The notes below the pieces were generated by a model. That model was given only the letters and a program-made list of their open reading frames with translations, searched no databases and was not told the origin of the DNA. From Rhynchospora pubera (Eukaryota; Streptophyta; Magnoliopsida; Poales; Cyperaceae), in the NCBI GenBank assembly GCA_028095005.1, contig JAMFTS010000070.1:36870-100869 (forward strand): a stretch of 64,000 bases of DNA, written 5' to 3'. The translations under genes were made by a program, and so were the position numbers. Below are positions 42,184-55,100 of this stretch, in pieces (the stretch's first letter is position 1; each line of letters begins with the position of its first letter).

Positions 42184-45100
42184 ATGGCGATTGGAGAGAA
42201 GGGCTTGGCGGAGGCCACCGCCGCTTCTCCGGCGCCGACGAGGAGTCACTACCTTGCCAAGTGCATCCTCAGAGGCAGCGCCGTGCTACACGCCGTACAA
42301 GGCCGCTTTCGCTTCCCTTCTTCAATTGATGTAGTGTTTGGAAAGGTTTCATCTCTCTCTGTCTCTCTCTCTCTCTCTTCTCAGTTCTCTTATTTCGGAA
42401 TCCAATCAGGAGTAGTGACCGTTTGGGGGATGATTTCGTCGAGGTAGAGGACGAATTGTGAAATAGTGGTGTGATTTTTAGAATTTAAATGAGAGGTTTA
42501 AATACAGAAATAATAATAATTATAAGCTCTCAGCAAATAGAATAATCATAACCACATTAAAGATCAAAATAACTGTCTCTATTACTAATCACTTGTCATC
42601 AACGTGTAGTAGGCTACCTAAATTATTTGCCATGAGACTGCATTTTTTTTACTTTTTTGATAGTCTTGCCTAGGATTAAATTCTAGTAGTTTGGACAATT
42701 CATTTGGAATATCATCAGAAACATATTTCTAGTTAGTGTTATGGTAGGATGGTGTAGTTTTCCTTCCCATGATTTATAACCAGAGTTGGAATCATATTAA
42801 TTTTACTATAATTTCCAGGAGACTTCCCTTGAGCTGGTAGAAATTAGTGAAGATGGAGTTCTACAAACTGTATTTGAGCAAACTGTTTTTGGGATTATAA
42901 AGGACATTGCTGTCTTAAGGTGGAATGACCGATATCAACAATTTGTTGCTCAGGTTCAGTTGTTGGTTTCTTCATCTTTTTTTGAATTTTCATTTTTCAT
43001 TAATTATAATATCAATCATGAATAAATTTATCGACTTATCATTTTTCTTATCAAATATTAATAACACATCAGGTTAAGAAATAAAAGGAGATTTTTTCTG
43101 TTTACAGGCCCAAGGAAGAGATTTGCTGGTTGTCCTTTCGGATTCTGGAAAGCTCTCTATTCTTGCCTTCAGTTTTGAGATGCATAGGTTGTTGATTACT
43201 TCATTTCTTACCTTGTTGGGGCTTGTTTGTATGCTTTTAGTTTTAATTTTATATAAGTGCCTTATAATTTGTTTGGATCTGGTTTAGGTTCTTTGCAGTT
43301 ACACATGTTGAGATGTCAAAACCTGGTAATTCAAGGCATGAGTTGGGAAGAACGATAGCTATTGATCCAGAGTGAGCAATTCTTTTCACCTATTAGTATA
43401 GAATGATTGTTCAAACCGTCTTCTCCTCAATAACATTAGAATGTCAGTGAATTGACCTCTCATTTTCAGCATCAAGTTAATTTTCAACTTCTCCTAGTGT
43501 AGTTTATTCATTTATATATGTACCTCATAAGTTGCTTCATTGCAGAGGTAATTTTATTGCTGTTAGCGCATACGAGGACAATTTTGTAATATTTCCTGTG
43601 GCTCAAACTGCTGGAGGCAGCTTTCTAGATGATGTATGCTAACTCTTTCTCAAATTTTTACCAAGAATTAGAAGGGAATCTCACTTACCTAACTTATACT
43701 AGCAAACTGATTTCATATTTTAAAGATATTTTATTATTTATGTTCAAATGTAGAAAAGCACATATCCACCAGAGCATGACGAGTCATGCTGTTTGAGGCG
43801 TATGTCTGAATTTAATGCTCGTGGCACTATTTGGAGCATGTGCTTCATTTCAAGCAGCACCAACTATCTTAGTGCTGAAGGGTATTACCCAATACTGGCC
43901 GCAATAGTGCATCGGTCCGTACCTCTTTATTAATGTCAATTAAAACATTTTTCTTTTAATACGATAAATTATTGCTCAGTTTTCTTAATATTTTGTAGTA
44001 GAACTTCCATTTTTATTTTTATTTTACTTGTACACATCTTCAACGACTTCTTGGTACCGATTGCTGGTATTTATTGCTATGTGTCCCTGCATAGTGTGCT
44101 TCTAAATAATTGTTCCCTGTGGCATCCTCGTGTATATTTTCTCATACACTATAAGCCATCTTGTCGAAGTGAATGGGTTCTTTTAGATTACCCCGAATAG
44201 CTTTGCAAAATGACCAGGAACATAAGATAGAATGTGTTTTCTTGTAAAAATCTGTTAGGACCTTTCTGCTATGGTTTATAGAAATGGCATGGTTTCAAAT
44301 CCCCCCCCCCCCTTTTTTTAATCCCCTTTTTACTTAATTGTATTTATAATTGAAAATTTGCATACATTGGCAGGAGAGGCTATCCTGGAAATAATTTGTT
44401 ACTATATGGATACAACTCAAAAACAAGTGGGATTCATTTTTTATCTCAATATGGTGAATTTAGGGGGTTGGCACATAGCATAGCTGCAGTCCCTAACTTC
44501 TCAGGCTTTGCATTTCTATTTCGTGTCGGTGATGTTCTTCTAATGGACCTTAGAAACCCAAAGTCCATTCAGTGCATCCGCAGAATAAGCTTGCCCTTCC
44601 CCAGTGCAGTTGAAGATCGAAACTTTGTTGTCGACATATCTAAACAACCCCCTGCTTTTAATGATCAGATAGAGTCTGATGAGGCGGCTTGTGCTTTATT
44701 AGAGTTGAAAGATTCTGCCCATAGCACAATGGAGGATGATGATCCCATGAACATTGACAGTGGAAATGTGAAGGAAATTCAAAATTTGAACTTTATTTAC
44801 TCATGGAGTTGGGAACCTGTTATGCGTACCAGTTCCAAGCTGCTATTTTGCCTAGACACTGGAGAGTTGTACGTAATTGTGTTAAATTTTGATGTTGAAG
44901 GAATTAGGATCAGTCTGTCTGACTGTCTATATTCAGGCCAGCCATGCAAGGGATTGTTATGGATGAAGGACGTCCTTATATTGGGACTAGTAGAAATGGG
45001 AGATGGCATGGTGCTTAAGATCGAGAATGGGGCGTTTGTGTACAAAGGGTCAATACAGAACATAGCACCGATTTTGGATTTGGCAGTTGCTGACTGCCAT

Positions 45101-48100
45101 GATGAGAAACAGGATCAGATGTTTGCATGCTGTGGGATGAAGCCTGATGGGTCGTTAAGGGTTATTCGGAGTGGTATCAGTGTTGACAAGCTCCTAAGAA
45201 CCCCTCCTATCTATCAAGGTATATCTGGTACTTGGGCACTTAAAATGAAGGAGGCTGATGAATACCATTCATTTCTTGTCCTCTCTTTTTTGGAAGAGAC
45301 CAGAGTGCTCTCTGTAGGGTTGAGCTTCAATGATGTAAGTGAGGCGGTGGGGTTCCAGCCTAATGTGTGCACTTTGGCCTGCGGCTTAGTGTCTGATCTC
45401 TCACTCGTACAGATTCATAGCAGAGGTGTGAGGCTTTGTTTACCAACAACAACCGCTCATATTGAAGGTGTACCACTCTGTGCACCAGTTTGCACTTTTT
45501 GGACACCTCCTGATCAACTAAGCATCAATGTAGGTGCCATTGGCCATAACCTGGTTGTAGTTGCTACCTCGAATCCCTGCTTCTTGTGTGTACTTGGGCT
45601 CAAATATCTCTCAGCTTACAAGTATGAAATTTACGAGATTCAGCGTGTATTGCTTCATTATGAGGTGTCTTGCATGTCCATACCTTCTAATAATGTGGAT
45701 TTGGCACGGGGTCAAAGCGATGATCCCAATTCCAGCCTCTTAACTAAACTGAACGCAAGCAAGGTTGTTGTCATTGGTACTCACAAACCTTCAGTGGAAA
45801 TTTTCTCACTAGATGCAAAAGATACATTTCGTGTCCTTGCAGTTGGGCTCATAACAGTGAATAATGCACTTGGATGCCCTATAAGTGGTTGTGTACCTGA
45901 AGACGTTAGGTTGGTGTTATCCGATAGGATTTATGTCTTATCAGGCCTCAGAAATGGGATGCTACTTCGTTTTGAATGGACTAAGCTATATTTTTTCTCT
46001 CAGCCTGAACCGAGTTCCTATTTTGGCAACATGGAGATCTCCATGGCCAAGTCCGAAACTGCTATTCTTGAGATGATTGCTCTAAGACGTATTGGCATCA
46101 TGCCAGTTACTCTTGTTCCCTTGAGTGACTCTTCTAATTCAGATGTCATTGTGTTAAGTGATAGAACCTGGTTGTTGCATGCCAGCAGGCAGAGCCTTGC
46201 ATACACTTCCATCTCCTTTCAGCCAGCGTCTCATGTGACTGCGGTTTGTTGTGCTGATTGTCCCTCTGGCATCTTGTTTGTGTCTGAGAATAGTTTGCAT
46301 TTGGTGCGCTTCTAAATTTTTTTTTTTTTCGAATTGCTCATGGTTTTTGTCTTTAACTTGATGGCTGACTGTCTGGTTTGTACTTTGTTACTGGTGTCAT
46401 CAACCAGCATGAAACGACCTTGGTGTATGCGTCACAAACTCACAATGCTAAATAATTGAACACGCTCTTTGTAGTTACAAAACTTGAAGTACACCATTAT
46501 ATTAACACAGGCTATATATAGTATTTTTTTTAACCATCAATTTTATGATGTTTTTTGGGAGTTGTTGCATTTTGTTTGTAACTTTTCATAATCTGCTTTG
46601 ACCTTGTAATTTTCTATGTTTGCTTAACAAGGATTCAACTTTTGCAGGTTGAAATGGTACATAGCAAGAGATTAAATGTGCAAAAGTTTCCTATCGAGGG
46701 GAATCCAAGAAAAGTTTTATATCATAACGAGAGCAAAACATTATTCATGATAAGAACAGGCTTAAGCAGTCCATCATGCTCCTCTGATATATGCCAAGTG
46801 GATCCTCTTAGTGGGTCTTTTCTTTCTAACTTCAAATGTGAACCGGGAGAAACTGCAAAATGCATGCAGATAGTTAATGTAGGGACTGAACAAGTGCTGG
46901 TTGTTGGAACAAGTCGCTCCCCTGGTCCACTCATCATGCCGAGTGGTGAAGCTGAAAGGTCCAATTTCTGTAGTTGTACTGTTCCCTTTTCCTCATCTTC
47001 GCACTTGCTTTGATTTAAATTAAGAAATTAGGGTTTGCAATTATAACATCTTTTTAATTGTTTGAAATGACCTAAAATTGTCAACTCGTGTGTACAATTA
47101 CTTCCTTAACTTTTGATGGTCTACGTAGGCCAATCATGGGTAATGTTTATTTCTCTCAGTGCATCATTTCTTAACATTAAGCAAATGGTTAGATGAATAT
47201 GATCTTAAGCCTCAATGTGAATATCCTACTAACATAAAATTACTAAAAAGTTTCTTTCCATTGAAGCAGCACTAAAGGCCGGTTAATAATCTTAAGTTTG
47301 GCTAGTGCCAAAAGCAATTATGTTGCTAGTTCACTGTATCAAGACATTGGCAGCTACATCTCTGAAGAATTAGTAGTGAGTGGTAGCTCCAGTTCACCAA
47401 TTGAAGAAATGAGCACTGGATTGCTCAAATCAATTGCTCAAATCAATTTACCAGGGGCTGTTCTTTCAGTCTGCCCTTATCTTGAAAATTATTTTTTGGC
47501 TGCTGCTGGTAACATGGTAATTTCTAATCCTTGCCGTTTTCTTTCTTTTCCTGTTTGATTTTATTTTATTTAAAGTATAATTTTAAAATACGAATTCTTG
47601 CTCTGATTGATATGGGATTCCCCTGTAAATGTCACAAGTGAAGGTAATAGAAAGGAGATCAAACCAGTAACATACCAATTGGAATTATAACTAAATTGTT
47701 GTACTGTGCTGCTACCTGAACTGATTCCTATGTAGGTATGGTATCATACTATCGTTTCTGTAATTCTTGGTTTGGTGTCTTTCCAACCTGATGCTTGTTA
47801 TTTGTTACCAGCTTAGTGTGTTTGGATTTCTGCATGACAATCCGCATCGACCAAGGAAGCTTGCAGTTACTAGGACACGGTTTACAATCACATGCTTAAA
47901 AACATTTTATACGAGAATAGCTGTTGGTGATTGTCGTGACGGTATTCTTTTCTATGCTTACCGTGAGGTAAATATCTTAATCTGTTGTCTGTCTTATTCT
48001 GGGTAGGACAAACTTATGTCTGCTAAAAAATTAAAGATGCATGTTAATTCTTTTGTTTCTGGTGCCAAATATAATTTGAGGAGGTTATCTCATATTTAGG

Positions 48101-50776
48101 ACCCCAAGAAATTGGAATTAGAATTTGCTGACCCGGCTCAGAGATTGGTTGCTGATTGTGCTCTTATGGATTGTGAGACTGCTGTTGTATCTGACCGCAG
48201 AGGGAGCATTTCAATCCTATCATGTATGAAGAACTTGGAAGGTACTGAAAACAGATATTCAAATAAAAGGTTATTACGCTAGCTGGTTCATATCAGTACT
48301 TAATGCTGCTGGTTTGGTAAAACCTTAATCATTTGAGGGTCTGATCAGTTTATGATGACTTTGAATTTTATACCTTTGTACTCGGTATCCTGAGATTTTG
48401 AACTCTGTAACATTTTCTTTAATCTTTCTTTACCAGCACTGCTTAGAAAAATTACCTTCAAGCTTTTTTTTCCTTTGAGGAAAGCATAGTGTGATTCTAT
48501 GCTAGCAACTTTTATTTTCTAGTCTATGGGTCTTAAAGCTAAGTAATTATTATTTTCTTTCAATTATTGTTCTTTTCTTGCTATGTCTCTTCAAAAGTAT
48601 AACAAATTACTGTTTGGTGTTACTTTGCAGCTTATGAAAGTCCGGAGAAGAACTTAAACATAAATTGCTCATTCTATATGGGGGAAACAGTCATGAGCAT
48701 CCAGAAGGTATTATTGTTGCCCTTTAATGCACCTGTCTGTGGTAAATATAAATTTAATGTAAATGGATGAACTTATTGGTTTTCATTTATTATATTTGTA
48801 AACAATTGTAATATATGTTTGGTTCGCTACAATAATATTCTCATACGGTACCTCCAATTAATTACTAGTTGCCTATTATGTACACTGAACACCTTCTACC
48901 CTGTGTATTATTTCTACTGTTCAAGTCCTTCAGTTTCTTTTGTGAATGCTTGACTTTCTTCACATTTCCATAGGCTTTATTTTTCTACAAACTTCCTGTT
49001 GATGATGTGGTGAATGGTGGAAACAATACTGAGAGGTTTCTCGAATCTTCTTATAATAGTGTTGTTGCAAGTACATTGCTAGGAAGTGTGTACATTCTCA
49101 TCCCACTTAACAGGTGAGTTGAACATTCTGTTCTTCGATTTTTCGCTTTCTGGGTAAAGAAGTCTTCTGATTCATCAGTTATTCTGTGTTTTCTATTTCT
49201 TCAATATTATTTCAAAATTCTAAACCTGCTAGGAGCTGCATTGATATAAGATACTGTCCAGCATATTTTCTACCGTTATCGTTTGCTTTTTTTTTTTTCT
49301 TTTATTGTGGCCTGGTTTGACTTGGATTAACCTTTGTAGTGCTTTTTTTTTCCCAGTAGTTATAGTAGTGAATATTCATACATGTGGAGGATAGAAGCTG
49401 CATTTTAATTCAATATATTTGGACTAAAGTTGAAAATCTCTTTTCTTGAAATATACACCTACAATAAATGGCTAGCCTTGGAGTAACTTATTTCAATTGG
49501 ACTTCTTATGTGATCTTCCAGAGAAGAGCACCAACTATTAGCAGCAGTACAAGATAGACTAGCTACTCATAGACTGACAGCTCCAGTCTTGGGAAATGAC
49601 CATAAGGAGTTTCGTGAACGCTACTCAGCTGTATGTTTAATATTTTTACCTTGCATTAATTAATTGTCCTTGTGCGTTATATATTTAAATCTTTGTCATT
49701 TCGTTTTCCTTTTGAGTTGAAACCTCTTAGGCAGTGATGGTACTGTTACTGATCTTTAGTTAATGTACATGGTAGAGTTGGTAAGATGGTACAAGCTTTC
49801 AAGGGGTTTTTTTTTTTGTGTGGTCTTTTTTTTTACTCTCCTTTTTGAAGGGGTGTTAGAAGTAGAGGTGGGAGGGAGCATCTGCAGAATTGAATATCTA
49901 GTGAAAGTAAGAAGTTGTTTTGTTGTGATCTGACCTGTACTGCCCTGGATGAATCCTGTTGAGAACCCAGATTCCAACTGACTGTCAATATAGTCTGAAA
50001 CATGGAACTCAAGCCTAGACTCTGAATTAAGCTTCTCAGAATATATGAGAAACCCTGAACTAAAAAACCTGCAAGATGATATTAAGAACCTCTGGTCTGC
50101 AACTGGCCCTAATGCCATCAGAAATGACTAATTTGGAAAGAAGTCGAAATAGCCTGACTTGAATGGCTTTGGACTTGTAGTTGGTTTAAATTTTCCAACT
50201 CCACCCTAATCTCTCTTCTACTTCTCAATTCCCCTGAACTGCAAGATCTCCTATTTTGTTTCCTTGTTTTTGAAGCGAAACTTTACCAGGAAAGGTTTCT
50301 TTTTTATTGGTTCTGTAGTTGGCAAAATGCCTACTGAGATTTTGGTTAAACAAAGGTTACAGAAGTACTTCTGTAAAAATCTAAGAAATACCAAAGTTCA
50401 AGGTCATCAGTTCACAATGGTCCTATTATACATTTATAAATTCTTTCCACAAGTTAGGTTGACAGCCTGTCAAGGTTTAGAAAAAAACAAAATATGGAAT
50501 TCCTTGCACAGGTGAGTTGCCCAATCACCATTGTGTCACTTGTGCTGAAACAATGTTCTCGTTATGCAGGCTGGAGTACCAACGCTACTGGATGGAGACC
50601 TGCTTGTGCAGTTCTTGGAGCTTACTAGTCTCCAACAAGAGGCCGTGCTTATGTCAACAGGTGGACAGAGCAGTAAAGTCTCAACATCAGATGTACGTCC
50701 CCCTCGGCGACCCACACCCCTCTCAGTCAACCAGGTTGTACAAACACTTGAACGGATTCATTATGCACTCACATAA
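42184..50776 (+). CDS. DDB1/CPSF-A/SF3B3-family beta-propeller protein, complete, 15 exons
   Basis: Exons: 42184-42345, 42819-42953, 43108-43187, 43288-43371, 43546-43633, 43754-43914, 44374-46303, 46648-46958, 47270-47516, 47812-47967, 48100-48241, 48631-48707, 48974-49113, 49522-49630, 50570-50776. Total 4029 nt, 1342 aa, all joins in frame with GT/AG introns. The start is supported by HYLAKCILRGSAVLHAVQGR, the conserved opening of the Arabidopsis homologue I recall as At3g11960. The N-terminal part is the MMS1_N propeller. The C-terminal CPSF_A region has VVASTLLGSVYILIPLNREE, VLGNDHKEFRERYSA and LLDGDLLVQFLELT. Relatives include DDB1, CPSF160 and SF3B3 (scaffolds in ubiquitin ligase, 3'-processing and splicing complexes); which complex this paralogue joins is unknown. 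The large exon 7 (1930 nt) is unusual among the short exons. Intron 14 is 939 bp. A C12 run sits in intron 6 (44301-44312). Confidence 0.93.
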
Positions 50777-52174
50777 GGTTATTGTATTACACAGAAGGCT
50801 ACAGTTTTATAGGAACTAGTCTTTTTTTTCCTCAATATAGCAGCGGCTGCTTTGTTGTATAGTAATTACGTTCTCCTGTAAATTCTGTAGGATGCCCCTA
50901 TATGGTTCGCTTTGAACAAGTCCAAGTGACCATAGAGTTTGATTTCTAGTTTGTATATGAAGCTGTGCTTCTACTGTTTGTTGTAATAACAATTTTTCTA
51001 TTATGGCGTATTTAAATTCGCCACACATAAAGTCATTGGCTTGTTAGAATCTACTGGAGGCAGATGTTTTATCAAACCATCTGCGGTACTGTTCAATCAT
51101 TGAAACAAAACCAAGCTTAATGCGTATATATAATTTAAAGCATCACTTGTAAAAGTAGCAGAGTCAACGATTTTTATTATAGATTGGGAACAAGTTTAAC
51201 ACTGGATACAGGTTAATAACGAAGATACCATCTGAATGCCCGATTTTAAAGACAGCCAGAGAAAAAAAAAATGTTGGAGAAAAGATCTAATTACGCTTGT
51301 ACGTTTATTATATTTCATCAAATCAAGTGCTTCCTCGATCGCTGCTATTTACGAAATCCTTGTATCTTCTCTCTTGGGTCGAAAGAGGAATTAAATTGAT
51401 TGCATCATATAGTTTCTGCTATTCCTGAAGTATTTGCTGTTTTATTATGACAGCCGGATCTGGTATCTTGTTCCCTAGATTCTGCTATATTTAGTAAGCA
51501 CAACCAAAAATAAGCAAAAAAGACATGCCATTTGGTTCTGTCAGTTACAGCCTGAATACTCCTAACCAAACTGCTAAGAAATTCCAAAACCAAATCTATT
51601 AATACGTTGGGGTACTACATCGATACAGGTGCTAAACTTTACAGCCTAAGTACCACCAAAATAGCATAAATAATAATAACATAAAATTTTAATGAAATTT
51701 TTAGAGACTAAAAATTGTGTTAATGACAAATTACAATAATTACAGTAAGTGTTTAAAGAAAAATAATGACAAATTGTCATTTACTGTACTTGTTTGATCG
51801 GATACTTCAAGAATATAAACTTTGTTTAACTTATAACAAAAAGTTGGCAAATCAAAATTTTGGCCCAATTACAAAGTTTGGAGAGCTCTAAGATAACCCA
51901 ACTACAGGCGTTTACACATTGAGAACATAAATTACAACAAATCAAATAATTACTGTAAAATTACAAGTTTCTTTTCACAGTGGATCCTAGGTCGTCAAAA
52001 TGGATTCCATCTGCATTGGTGTCCATACCTCCTATCAAGCTTTGCACAAGTCCACCTCAAATGACTACAAACCAAAAGGTTCTCGACATCTGCAGACAAA
52101 TTATTAAGAGGCCACCGAACTCTGGGTGGTAGCACCGTTCACAATATGCATCAAATTATTCTGATGAAACTTTA
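50777..52174. other. Convergent 3' intergenic region
   Basis: The CPSF-A-like gene and RRP5 end tail to tail, 1.4 kb apart. The stretch should hold both 3' UTRs; AATAA-type signals occur on both strands (for example about 50987 on plus), but cleavage sites cannot be fixed. No other gene is seen. Confidence 0.55.
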
Positions 52175-55100
52175 TTAAGAGGCCACCGAACTCTCCACAT
52201 AATCCAATGCTTTTCTCTTCACATGCTCGATCCTTTCTTCTCCACCTAGGGTTTTCTCAAACTCGAGGTACTTCTTGAATAAGAACTACAGACAAACATA
52301 AAAGATAAGCTCTTATTAGCAGCATGAACAGCAAAGGATACAAAAGTCCAGAAAACTAGTAGAGGCTGCAACCTGTACAAGGTAAGTCACGAATATAAAC
52401 CAACCAAACGATAAATGCAGTGTCCATTTTACTTGGACTAATTTGTTTGGCAATTAGATAATGACATGATAAAGTGATAAAAACCTTCATCTTTTTTGCA
52501 GGAAGGATCAAAGATGTAGCCCTCTCAAACAAAGCACGAATAATTTCAACATCACCAAGTCTAATCTCCTGCAAAAGAACAGCAAAGGAATTAACAGTAA
52601 CTCATAAAACTAAAAGCAAACTAGAAAAAAAAAATAGATAATCAAGTTACCTGATCAAGGTAGACACTCCAAATATCAGTTCTCTTAGGGTACTCCCGCA
52701 ATATTCCTTCAAATAAGGATCTGCCTCTCTCAGGGACGCCACCTTTAAATTCTAAGATTGCCGTCTGAGAGATGAATTTTATGTGCTTCTTTTGAGGCAA
52801 GCTAAGAAGAGCTCGTTTCACAATCGATTGGCTACCATCCTTGCCTTGCTTGAGAATGTTTTGGATGGTGCGTAGCCACACCTAAAATTCAAAGTATGGT
52901 TATCAATTAGGTTTTTTTAATTCAAACCATGTAACATTTAAGCAGTGGATTGACATACATGCTACCTACTAAAAAAAATAAGAAAAGAATCGAAGCATTA
53001 TATGAAAGCAAGCTATGTCGCAAATATAAAGGTTACTACATGTAACAGGATATGGTATCAGAACTACAGCATACACAGGGAAAACAATTAACATGAAACA
53101 GTTGTCTGCATTATAAAATATTTCCTCTCATGATTACTTCTAAAAGTTATCGAGATTACTATAGCTTAATATCCATATATATTTCCCACTAGCATGTTGA
53201 AACCACAGACTGAAACATATTCACCAACCTTGCATGATGTTTTAAACTTTTTTGTCATTCTGCCAAGAAGTTCATCAGCTAGTTTAGGCTGTTCCGTTCT
53301 CTCATACATTCCAAGGAGAGCAAGATGCAATTTCTTTGGATCACAGAACTGAAGTGCTTTCTGAAATGTTTTTTTCACAGCTTCCTGTACATTGCCAAAG
53401 GAACCCAGTCATTTTTCACCCCAGCCATAGGCTGAAAACAGATACAATGAGAGAATGTCCTAATTTTACCTCAGGAGGGTTTCCATATTTATTTTCCAAA
53501 TTGAAGTATGCAACCCAAATATTCAGCTTTTCTTCCTCTTCTCGGATATTTATTGTTCTCAAGGCCCTTCAGCATGAAAAAACATTAAAGTTCGTACAAA
53601 AAGGAATTGTAGAACACCCGACATGCTTAGTACATTCAGGCTTCAAACAATGTATAGAGCAGGATTCGAGCAGTGCAATTGAACAGCATAAAACAACTAG
53701 TACTGCTTGGGTAATAATCAGTACTCAAATAGAGGCACATTAACAGCACAAGCTGGATGTGTTTAAATCTAGAAACTGACATGAAAAATGCATAGAGCAG
53801 AAAGAGGACAGCAATGAATAACAAAGCCAAAAAGGCTGTAGCAATTGACAAAATACAACTCCAGTATTATTTTTCTTCATGATAAAAATACAAGTCCATT
53901 TCAGGCTTACCGATTGACACACTTAATTGTTTTTTATTTCTTTTTTGCTCATTGCTTAATTATAATTTGCTTTCAAATGCAGCGATTGAAACAGTTTAGA
54001 AATACCTTTCAGCAATAGAACGAGCTTTTTCAACATCTGCAACATCCAACATGAAAGCCATGTAATTGATCCAAACATAGCTGCTATTAGGTGAGCTCCT
54101 TACCAATTTCTCAAATTCCTCCTCACTCTTTGGAACATCCTTCTTTAAGGACCTTTCCTCAGCAGCACTAATTTCAAGTTCCCTGTATGCAAGATGGTCA
54201 AAAGCATAAATTGCAATCATGGATAGTGTTGAATGGTACAGAGACTAAAAGTGGTAAGATGTGATTCAAAAGGGAGCAGGGGCAGAACATTTCCTGTGAC
54301 CAAAGACTAAAAAATCAACAACTAGTCCTAAAGACAATCAAATCTCTATGGTATATTTTTATGGAGAGTCAGATAGTGAGGTTAGTGTGCTAACCCAGGC
54401 TTCAGAAATAGTTAATAACCCGACTTTTGGTTGAAATAGAGTAACATAAGGTTGGCGACTATTACAAACAGCTACCCACCCATCTAAACACAGCATAGTA
54501 TTTCAGATTAATAGTCACTAACCCATATAGTACTATTTTTGTCAATCCAAACAACCAAGCCAAAAGAAAAAGCCAAATCAACAATGAACAAGCCAAAAGA
54601 CAAGTGGACGATGACAAAACAGAAAAATATGTCCTGCATGTTGCCACTTTGGGGGGCAAAAAAAAAAAACTTCAGAATCGTGTCAGTAATAACAGGCCGA
54701 TCATGGTTGACACCAGCTACAGATTATCAGTCTCTATCACTAAAGAAACCTGTATCTTAAACAGATTACTAGACAAACCTTTCTTCCTTTGCCTTCTTTT
54801 TGTCAAGTTTAATTTTCTTTTTGTTAGCGACATCATTTCCATCGGCAATAATTTTCTCAGAAGTAACCTTGTCATCATCATCTGAGGCATCAGATTCATC
54901 CAAAGACACTTGAAGAGGAGGGACTGATGCTCTAGATTGTGCTTCAGTAAGTTCAACATCACCATTTTCATGCAGGGATGTTAAAACCAGATCCACATCA
55001 ACCCCTTCATCAGGACCAGTATCATTTTCATTATTGTCTAAAGCCATTTCATCATCAGAGCCATCTTCAAAATAAGACTGCTTCATTCCAAGAGAGATTT

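Noticed and set aside
49756..50118. 120-codon minus-strand frame in intron 14 of the CPSF-A-like gene
   Set aside because: No recognised domain, no splice support, and it lies wholly in an intron; likely chance.
53336..53743. 135-codon plus-strand frame opposite RRP5
   Set aside because: It overlaps RRP5 exons and introns in antisense and has no recognisable content.
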